Position numbers and translations under genes: made by a program
The notes under the pieces: model-generated
Seen by the model: only the letters and a program-made list of their open reading frames with translations
The model's database searches: none
What the model was told of the DNA's origin: nothing
Assembly (NCBI GenBank): GCA_002508495.1
Contig: DANA01000030.1
Location: 341-10,927, forward strand
Direction: 5' to 3'
Length of the DNA: 10,587 bases
Source: Methanoregula sp. UBA276
GTDB taxonomy: Archaea > Halobacteriota > Methanomicrobia > Methanomicrobiales > Methanospirillaceae
Shown: piece by piece, positions 6,078-10,587 of the stretch
Layout of the letters: each line of letters begins with the position of its first letter
Position numbering within the stretch: position 1 is the first letter of the stretch

Positions 6078-6272
6078 ATGAATAATGCGGTGCACGGCAA
6101 AGGGGAAAAGAAATGGTGGTACGGTATTGCGGTGATGCTGATGATCTGTGTTTTCTTTGTCGGTATGGACTACACCCAAACCGGCAGCATCACCTGGTCA
6201 GTCTGGCCGGTTGCGGCAGTCCTCTTCTTCGGGGTCGGTTTTTCTCTCCTCAACCGGTTCGGGCGGGAATAG
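6078..6272 (+). CDS. Small two-helix membrane protein, function unknown
   Basis: The 64-residue protein has a charged, Lys-rich N-terminus (MNNAVHGKGEKKWW), two predicted membrane helices (about 15-31 and 42-58) joined by a short loop, and a basic/acidic tail NRFGRE. The ATG at 6078 is supported by GAGGA at 6065-6069. An out-of-frame ATG at 6071 (ATGAACC) is rejected because it lacks similar spacing. It follows the PGF-CTERM gene by 47 bases. I do not recognise a family; it resembles the many orphan small membrane proteins of methanogens. The coding call rests on the ribosome-binding site and the hydrophobic pattern. Confidence 0.65.
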   Translation: MNNAVHGKGEKKWWYGIAVMLMICVFFVGMDYTQTGSITWSVWPVAAVLFFGVGFSLLNRFGRE

Positions 6273-6294
6273 GCCCGGATACTCCCCTTCCCAT

Positions 6295-6302
6295 AGATAT
6301 AC
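6295..6302 (+). promoter_or_regulatory. TATA box of the 146-residue protein gene
   Basis: AGATATAC is centred about 28 bases before the ATG at 6327. It predicts a leaderless transcript, and no Shine-Dalgarno lies before the start (CTACGCTGTAT). Confidence 0.45.
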
Positions 6303-6326
6303 AAAAAACGGGCACCTACGCTGTAT

Positions 6327-6767
6327 ATGAAGAATACGACCGGTCACGCCGCCCTGCCGGGATCCACACCGGAGGAGAAGCTGCAGTCCCTGGGAATTGC
6401 ACCGGGAAAAAAGGTGGATATCAGGACGCTTGGCCGGATCGCGAATACCCATCGCGTGAATATCACGCTTTTTTTCGAGGAGGACCTTGCCCGGACGCGG
6501 ACACTTGAATCCGTGCGGGAGGAATTTAGCCACTTCTCTGAATTTGAGCGCCCGTATGTCGACGTGAACCGTTTTTTAGCATTCACCCGCGAGAATGACC
6601 CGTCCTTTGAGGCAACCATGGACGCGTTCCCGCTCATGATCGAGATCGTCGCGGTTGGAAAAGCCATCCCCGCTGGCGGCGGGGAGCCATTGCTCGTTGT
6701 CACCGGCCTGATGCCGTTCCTCGATGATTTCGATGTTGACGCCCCTCCCCCGGAACCAAACCTGTAG
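6327..6767 (+). CDS. Uncharacterised acidic 146-residue soluble protein
   Basis: I do not recognise the family. No signal peptide or membrane segment is seen. The N-terminal part (about 15-50) reads EEKLQSLGIAPGKKVDIRTLGRIANTH, which could be a small helical or wedge-like domain. The middle is charged and helical (EEDLARTRTLESVREEFSHFSEFE). A more hydrophobic C-terminal stretch (MIEIVAVGKAIPAGGGEPLLVVTGLMPFLDDFDVD) suggests beta strands, and the end is Pro-rich and acidic. It has its own TATA box and its own stem-loop plus T-tract, so it is probably transcribed alone. The start at 6327 follows from that promoter. An intact frame of this length with both signals makes a real gene likely. Confidence 0.7.
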   Translation: MKNTTGHAALPGSTPEEKLQSLGIAPGKKVDIRTLGRIANTHRVNITLFFEEDLARTRTLESVREEFSHFSEFERPYVDVNRFLAFTRENDPSFEATMDAFPLMIEIVAVGKAIPAGGGEPLLVVTGLMPFLDDFDVDAPPPEPNL

Positions 6768-6793
6768 AACGACCCGTGCACGGATACACCCAC

Positions 6794-6832
6794 GTTCACC
6801 CGCACCGTTTCTGCTGGTGAACCCCCTTTTTT
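6794..6832 (+). terminator. Stem-loop plus T6 terminator
   Basis: A perfect 7-bp stem GTTCACC (6794-6800) / GGTGAAC (6816-6822) with a 15-base loop is followed by CCCC and T6 (6827-6832). It lies about 30 bases after the stop at 6767. A stem followed by U-tract looks like an intrinsic terminator; archaeal termination mainly needs the T-tract. Confidence 0.6.
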
Positions 6833-6873
6833 CGTATCCTTCCCTTCCCCTGTCCCCTCTCTCAAACGATTGT

Positions 6874-6881
6874 GTATAAAT
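6874..6881 (+). promoter_or_regulatory. TATA box of the methyltransferase gene
   Basis: GTATAAAT is centred about 29 bases before the ATG at 6907, the strongest TATA match in the window. It predicts a leader of at most about five bases. No Shine-Dalgarno is present. Confidence 0.6.
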
Positions 6882-6906
6882 GCCCGGAGCGCCCAGTACG
6901 TAAGAC

Positions 6907-7650
6907 ATGAGCCTGCTCCAGAAAAAGAACGTGATCCAGGCATTCGATACCATCTTTCCCAGCCGGTATATCACCCGGTTGCGCAGGTTTGCCATCATCC
7001 ACCCGTTCACCGGCCATGATCTTGCGACCCGGGGGCAACTGTCCCACTATGGCTGTGATGAACGCAAGGCGTTTGCACAGCAGCTCAAAAAGATCCGCAG
7101 CGAGACCGAACTCCTCCTCGAAGATATCGAGGCATATCATATCTACATGGCGGTGAAACGGACCCAGAAAGTGCCCGGCGATATCGCGGAAGTCGGGGTG
7201 TTCCGTGGTGGTTCGGCCAAGATCATCTGCTCTGCCAAAGGCGAAAAAACCCTCCACCTCTTCGACACGTTCGAGGGCCTTCCCCGCGTTGATGAAATCG
7301 ACATGGTCTGGCCGTTCTACGAGGGCAAGTTCGCTGCATCCTTTGAGGATGTCAAAGACTACCTGAAAACCGACCCCCGTGTCCACTTTTACAAGGGTAT
7401 CTTTCCCGAGACCGCCGGGCCGGTGGAAAATGTGCGTTTCTCGCTCGTGAATCTCGATGTTGACTGCTTCGAAAGCACCCGGCAGGCGCTCGAGTTCTTC
7501 TACTCCCGCATGAACCCGGGCGGGATCATCCTCTCCCATGACTACATCAATGCCCCCGGCGTAAGGAAGGCCTTTGACGACTTTTTCGAGGACCGGCCGG
7601 AACCGGTTCTCGAAACCGCAGGTTCCCAGTGCCTTGTCGTGAAGGTTTGA
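6907..7650 (+). CDS. TylF/MycF-type (macrocin O-methyltransferase family) SAM-dependent methyltransferase
   Basis: The 247-residue protein carries the features of the TylF/MycF family, class I methyltransferases that transfer a methyl group from SAM to a sugar hydroxyl and use Mg2+. The SAM-binding loop is GDIAEVGVFRGGSA (91-104). FDTFEGLP (119-126) is characteristic of the family. The LDVDCFEST stretch (183-191; acidic Asp184 and Asp186) and NPGGIILSHDY (203-213) give the likely metal ligands and catalytic Asp. An N-terminal helical extension of about 90 residues precedes the core. In methanogens relatives may modify surface polysaccharide or glycan sugars; the substrate here is unknown. No glycosyltransferase or sugar gene is nearby, so it appears stand-alone. 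It is convergent with the kinase-like gene. Confidence 0.88.
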   Translation: MSLLQKKNVIQAFDTIFPSRYITRLRRFAIIHPFTGHDLATRGQLSHYGCDERKAFAQQLKKIRSETELLLEDIEAYHIYMAVKRTQKVPGDIAEVGVFRGGSAKIICSAKGEKTLHLFDTFEGLPRVDEIDMVWPFYEGKFAASFEDVKDYLKTDPRVHFYKGIFPETAGPVENVRFSLVNLDVDCFESTRQALEFFYSRMNPGGIILSHDYINAPGVRKAFDDFFEDRPEPVLETAGSQCLVVKV

Positions 7651-7681
7651 TCCCCCGTGGTGGGGCGGGGATCCGTTTTTT
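7649..7681 (+). terminator. Stem-loop plus T6 terminator of the methyltransferase gene
   Basis: GATCCCC (7649-7655) pairs with GGGGATC (7667-7673) around an 11-base loop, then CG and T6 (7676-7681). It begins at the stop codon and reaches the stop of the convergent kinase-like gene, so the two transcripts would overlap only slightly. The form is that of an intrinsic terminator. Confidence 0.65.
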
Positions 7682-8994
7682 CAGGTGCAGCCGGTAAAAC
7701 GGCAGCCGATCTTCGGGACCGTGATCTCGAACCGTGCACCGTTTCCGTAATTCCCGGTCTCCCGTATCGTGATGCCGGTGATGGAGAGGATCTCGCGGGA
7801 AAGAAAAAGTCCCATCCCCTTCTTCCCCTGCTCCCTGCGGGAAAAAATATCCTCTTTCTCGTCCATGGGTATACCGGGCCCGTTATCCTCAAAAACGATG
7901 ACCAGATCGCTGTTGGTCTCATAAGTGGAAAGGGTGATCTCTGTTGCCGTGGGGGCATGGATAAGGACATTCTCACAGAGGACAAAGAAGACCCGCTCAA
8001 GCAGGGGGTCGGCATAGATCTGGAGATGGTCAATCTCAAGGTTCCGGGAAAGTTTTGCCAGATCCAGGTGCGATACCGCAAGAAGGAACGACTGGCGGAC
8101 ATCCTGCCACGAGGGTTTTTTCAGGCCAAGGTTCTGGTAGTGCCGGGCAAACGTGAGCGAATCGGCTATCGTCCGGGCAATCGCTATCTCCTTGTCAAGG
8201 TACCGCTGGTGTTTCGGGTCGCGGATCTCCTGCCCCTCCAGCTCGAAGAACCCGCGGAGGGAAAAGAGCGCGTTCTGGATGTCGCGGAACGTGATGGTGT
8301 TAAGCACCGTGATCTTCCTGCGTGCATCGGAGAGTGCTTTTTCTGCCAGTTTCTGCTCGGTGATGTCCCGGAAGAGGCCTTCGATCCCGGCAACTGCCCC
8401 GGTGTCATCATAATAGAGGTGACTGTTGGTCGAAACAAAGAGCGATGAGCCGTCTCTCTTTTTGAGTTCGACCTCGTAGTCCAGGCTGGATCCGGTCTGG
8501 TACACAAGGGCGCGGAACTTCTTCCGGTCATCCGGGTTCTGGTAGAAATCGTCTGCCATACTCCGCCCCAGGCACTCTTCCACCGAATCGTATCCCAGCA
8601 GTCGTGCCCAGCTCGGGCTTGCCATCACGAGCTTCCCGTTATCATCGGTCCGGTAAAAGACATCCTGGATATTGTTCAAAATCTCGCGGTACTTCCGCTC
8701 GCTAACCTTGAGGGCCTCCTTTGCGTTCTGGCGGATGATGGCATCCCGTGCAACGAATAAAAGGCCAATCGAGACAACGAGATACGCCGCTACCCTGACC
8801 CCGATAAGCACAGGTTCGACCGCACTCTTCAGGTCAAGAATGACTGCTGCATGGGATATGCCGAACAACCCGAAAGCAAAGCCGATATAGAGTGGCGTTG
8901 TGCTCCGTGACGTTCGTGACCACCAGACGCTGATCACCACTATCCCGATACAGAAGACCAGGTTGATGAGTGTTATCGGGTCAAAAACAACCAT
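7681..8994 (-). CDS. Membrane-anchored PAS kinase-like protein lacking the phospho-acceptor histidine
   Basis: The 437-residue protein has an N-terminal membrane part with about three helices (roughly 7-25, 33-54 and 62-83), a PAS domain (about 98-218, with FYRTDDNGKLVMASPS and GIEGLFRDITEQK) and a transmitter-like C-terminus. Aligned by eye with the paralogue at 1041-2129, ITVLNTITFRDIQN corresponds to LNMMNSVTRHDVLN, placing Arg237 (CGC, 8286-8284) at the His161 position. The ATPase domain keeps N-box Asn342, G1 DNGPGIP (370-376), DIFSRREQG and G2 GMGLFLS (393-399). It may therefore bind ATP but not autophosphorylate at the usual site; it could act as a phosphatase-only, allosteric or heterodimer partner. 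No response regulator is nearby. GAGAGG just before the ATG supports the start. Confidence 0.88.
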   Translation of the reverse strand: MVVFDPITLINLVFCIGIVVISVWWSRTSRSTTPLYIGFAFGLFGISHAAVILDLKSAVEPVLIGVRVAAYLVVSIGLLFVARDAIIRQNAKEALKVSERKYREILNNIQDVFYRTDDNGKLVMASPSWARLLGYDSVEECLGRSMADDFYQNPDDRKKFRALVYQTGSSLDYEVELKKRDGSSLFVSTNSHLYYDDTGAVAGIEGLFRDITEQKLAEKALSDARRKITVLNTITFRDIQNALFSLRGFFELEGQEIRDPKHQRYLDKEIAIARTIADSLTFARHYQNLGLKKPSWQDVRQSFLLAVSHLDLAKLSRNLEIDHLQIYADPLLERVFFVLCENVLIHAPTATEITLSTYETNSDLVIVFEDNGPGIPMDEKEDIFSRREQGKKGMGLFLSREILSITGITIRETGNYGNGARFEITVPKIGCRFTGCT

Positions 8995-9117
8995 CGTTCC
9001 TCTCTCTGCCTGTTGCGAACGCGAACACCAGGATCCAGACCGGCCGGTTTTTGCGTGTTTCCCGCAACGGAACCGTACTCCCGCACCAGAAGAAAGACCT
9101 GATGCGGTATCAGGGTC

Positions 9118-9146
9118 AGGAATATTCCTCGCTGGCTTCTTATAAA
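9118..9146 (-). promoter_or_regulatory. TATA-like box and 12-bp palindrome upstream of the kinase-like gene
   Basis: On the minus strand TTTATAAG (9146-9139) could be the TATA box, predicting a start near 9117 and a leader of about 120 bases. The perfect palindrome AGGAATATTCCT (9118-9129) lies at or just before that start, so it could bind a dimeric regulator. TATA-like sequence also occurs at 9155-9162. The region 8995-9279 holds no supported gene; open frames in it look random. Confidence 0.35.
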
Positions 9147-9279
9147 CCCGGCACCGTATTTATGTATTTGGCAGGGCTCCCGAACCTTGCTCCCGGTCAC
9201 CCTGCCGCGGCAGGAATACCATGGTGTATACGGATGGTGCGAAACGGTCTGCACGGTACTATAATGATAGATCGGGAGT

Positions 9280-9459
9280 TTAGTCCCTGCAGATCAGGAT
9301 GCCGAAGATGACGAGCAGAATGCCGATTACAAGGACGGTAATTCCCATGAGCCCTTTTACGGCAATGATGACTTCCGGGAAGAAGAGCCAGATTGCGTAA
9401 CCGCCAAGAATACAGAGAACGATCCCGATGATAAGAGCAATTATTCCGGTTTTGTCCAT
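9280..9459 (-). CDS. Short (59-residue) two-helix membrane protein
   Basis: A 59-codon frame encodes a very hydrophobic protein beginning MDKTGIIALIIGIVL and ending GILLVIFGILICRD. It has two predicted membrane helices (about 6-26 and 36-57) around a short FFPEV segment. It is shorter than a common 60-residue cutoff and easily missed. Support comes from TGAGGT (9472-9467) seven bases before the ATG and a TATA box (9501-9495) about 40 bases upstream, giving a leader near 14 bases. The high Ile/Leu/Gly content is that of a real membrane segment. I do not recognise a family; it could be a small DUF-type protein or a membrane-stress-type peptide. It lies between the kinase-like gene and the transporter on the same strand. 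Confidence 0.75.
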   Translation of the reverse strand: MDKTGIIALIIGIVLCILGGYAIWLFFPEVIIAVKGLMGITVLVIGILLVIFGILICRD

Positions 9460-9494
9460 ACGAGTAACCTCAGATCACCGGTTATTGGATTTTG

Positions 9495-9501
9495 TATATA
9501 T
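9495..9501 (-). promoter_or_regulatory. TATA box of the 59-residue membrane protein gene
   Basis: TATATAC-like sequence (plus strand GTATATA, 9495-9501) lies about 25 bases upstream of the expected start near 9473. It sits in the 57-bp gap after the transporter stop, suggesting the small gene has its own promoter. Confidence 0.5.
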
Positions 9502-9516
9502 GATTATTGTGTGGGG

Positions 9517-10587
9517 TCAGGCTTTCCCGCGGCCGGCCATGCGCTGTTGTAAGGACTTCCAGGGGTAGGGGAGGAAGAGCACGAGAGCGGCAGCACAGAT
9601 GAGCGGTAGGACCAGGAGAAGAAGGGCAAGGTCAAGCGAGTACAGGTCCGCGATGATGCCATTGAGGGCAACCCCGAGCCCCCCAAAGCCGATGGCAAGC
9701 CCGAGCATCATGCCCGATGCAAGGCCGACCTGCCCCGGCAGGAGCTCATGCCCCATCGCAACCGAGACGGAGAAGGTCGACCAGATACAGAACCCGAAGA
9801 CGAACATGGCTGCAAGCGAGAGGATGCCGCCGGTTGCCATGAAGAGGAGGAACGGCGGGATGCCGCAGAGGAGGCCGGCGATCATGTATTCCCGGCGGCC
9901 GTACCGGTCCGAGAGATGACCCCCGATAATCTGGCCCGAGACCCCGACCAGGAGCATGATGGAGAGCAGGAGACTTGCGGTCACCAGGTCATACCCCCGC
10001 GTTACCAGGTAGACCGGAAGATAGGTGATGGTCACGAAGATAGCCCATGACCGGAGGATGGTTGCCCCCATCAGGATGGTGAAGGGGAGGTAGTCTGCCC
10101 TCTGTCCACCCTCTGCGCCGGGGGCAGGAGTTACCTTTTTCGGGGGCACGAACACGCTCTGCGGAACCACCCGGTGGATAAGGAGAGCGGTGATCCCCGA
10201 AGGGATAAGGAGGAGCAGTAACCCCGGGAGACCAAACATGGTTACGACGATTCCGGCAAGGACCGGCCCGATGGCGTACCCGATATTACCCCCGACAACA
10301 AAGTACGAGGTCAGCTGGCCCCGGTTCTCGTGGGTACAGAGACGGGATACGATCGCGAGTGCCGAGGGGTGGAAGCAGGCGTGCCCGAGCGCCGAAAGCG
10401 CCGAACAGAGTACCAGGAGCAGGTAACTGTCGGCAATGCCCATCAGGCTGACGAAAAGCGCCGAGGTGAAGAGGACTGCCCCCAGCGGGACAACCAGCCC
10501 GCGCCGGTCAGCAAGGAGGCCGAAGATCGGCTGGGCGAGCGATGAGACCACATTGAACGCGGTGACGAGGATTCCTGCCTCTAAATA
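9517..10587 (-). CDS. MFS transporter, fosmidomycin-resistance (Fsr)-like, 5' end beyond the window
   Basis: The frame stays open from the TGA at 9519-9517 to the window edge, giving 356 residues; the upstream part YLEAGILVTAFN continues a membrane helix, so the start lies outside and the GTG at 10551 is not the real start. Around ten membrane helices are visible. Family marks: the motif A-like loop GLLADRRG near the start, GHACFHPSALAIVSR followed by RGQLTSYFVVGGNIGYAIGP, which parallels the Fsr pattern FHPEASRVAR...QVGGNAG.A.GP, and a second-half motif GGHLSDRYGRRE. It should be an inner-membrane secondary carrier, probably proton-driven efflux; the substrate cannot be assigned. The protein ends GRGKA. 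The next gene on this strand starts 57 bases downstream with its own TATA box. Confidence 0.9.
   Translation of the reverse strand, partial: YLEAGILVTAFNVVSSLAQPIFGLLADRRGLVVPLGAVLFTSALFVSLMGIADSYLLLVLCSALSALGHACFHPSALAIVSRLCTHENRGQLTSYFVVGGNIGYAIGPVLAGIVVTMFGLPGLLLLLIPSGITALLIHRVVPQSVFVPPKKVTPAPGAEGGQRADYLPFTILMGATILRSWAIFVTITYLPVYLVTRGYDLVTASLLLSIMLLVGVSGQIIGGHLSDRYGRREYMIAGLLCGIPPFLLFMATGGILSLAAMFVFGFCIWSTFSVSVAMGHELLPGQVGLASGMMLGLAIGFGGLGVALNGIIADLYSLDLALLLLVLPLICAAALVLFLPYPWKSLQQRMAGRGKA

Noticed and set aside
5634..6179. 181-codon minus-strand frame opposite the PGF-CTERM gene
   Set aside because: No start signal, and the plus-strand frame has a signal peptide, sorting signal and Shine-Dalgarno.
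6862..7539. 225-codon frame antisense to the methyltransferase gene
   Set aside because: Long antisense frames are common in GC-rich genes; the plus-strand frame has TylF motifs and a strong TATA box, and this frame has no matching start signal.
7657..8448. 263-codon plus-strand frame opposite the kinase-like gene
   Set aside because: It mirrors the codon pattern of the PAS/ATPase gene on the other strand and shows no family features.
8970..9311. Plus-strand frame across the gap upstream of the kinase-like gene, partly with a TATAAA at 9141
   Set aside because: It overlaps the kinase-like start and the 59-residue gene, has no ribosome-binding site and its product looks random. The TATA sequence is near-palindromic and better placed for the minus strand.
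1..10587. Mobile element, CRISPR array, tRNA/rRNA or defence system
   Set aside because: I found no transposase, terminal inverted repeats, regularly spaced repeats, cloverleaf-like tRNA or recognisable nuclease/toxin genes.

Overview
The window looks like a piece of a methanogenic euryarchaeal chromosome, most likely of the order Methanomicrobiales (Methanoregula-like). This is inferred from several signs. Archaeal TATA-like boxes lie about 25 bases upstream of start codons, several of which appear leaderless or nearly so. Shine-Dalgarno sequences of the GAGG/GGTGA type precede other genes. T-tracts follow several genes. Two PAS sensor kinases have the transmitter form I associate with this order, a secreted protein ends in a PGF-CTERM-type archaeosortase signal, and short lipoproteins have a lipobox. 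No 16S or methanogenesis marker is present, so the assignment is not proven.

Left part (1-3000). The left edge carries the first 11 codons of a probable minus-strand gene whose promoter has a perfect 8-bp inverted repeat between TATA box and start. Next, on the minus strand, a soluble PAS histidine kinase (2129 to 1041) and an alpha/beta hydrolase (1036 to 215) form a tight operon; the kinase stop codon lies inside the hydrolase Shine-Dalgarno. Diverging from the kinase is a RibD_C-type (pyrimidine/dihydrofolate-reductase-like) protein.

Middle part (3039-7650). Two divergently transcribed lipoproteins share a 279-bp intergenic region with a palindrome at one promoter. To their right, all on the plus strand, follow an HSL-type esterase (HGGGF/GISAGG), a secreted PGF-CTERM protein, a 64-residue two-helix membrane protein, an unrecognised 146-residue acidic protein and a TylF/MycF-type O-methyltransferase. 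The last two each have an apparent leaderless promoter and a stem-loop plus T-tract terminator.

Right part (7681-10587, all minus strand). A membrane-anchored PAS kinase-like protein has an apparently complete ATPase domain, but Arg occupies the phospho-acceptor His position. Beyond it are a 59-residue two-helix membrane protein and an MFS transporter (fosmidomycin-resistance-like) that runs off the right edge.

No response regulator, mobile element, CRISPR array, tRNA or rRNA was recognised. The window is mainly ordinary housekeeping and accessory chromosome. The points most worth following are the kinase without its phospho-acceptor histidine, the kinase-hydrolase coupled pair, and the palindromes sitting on promoters.
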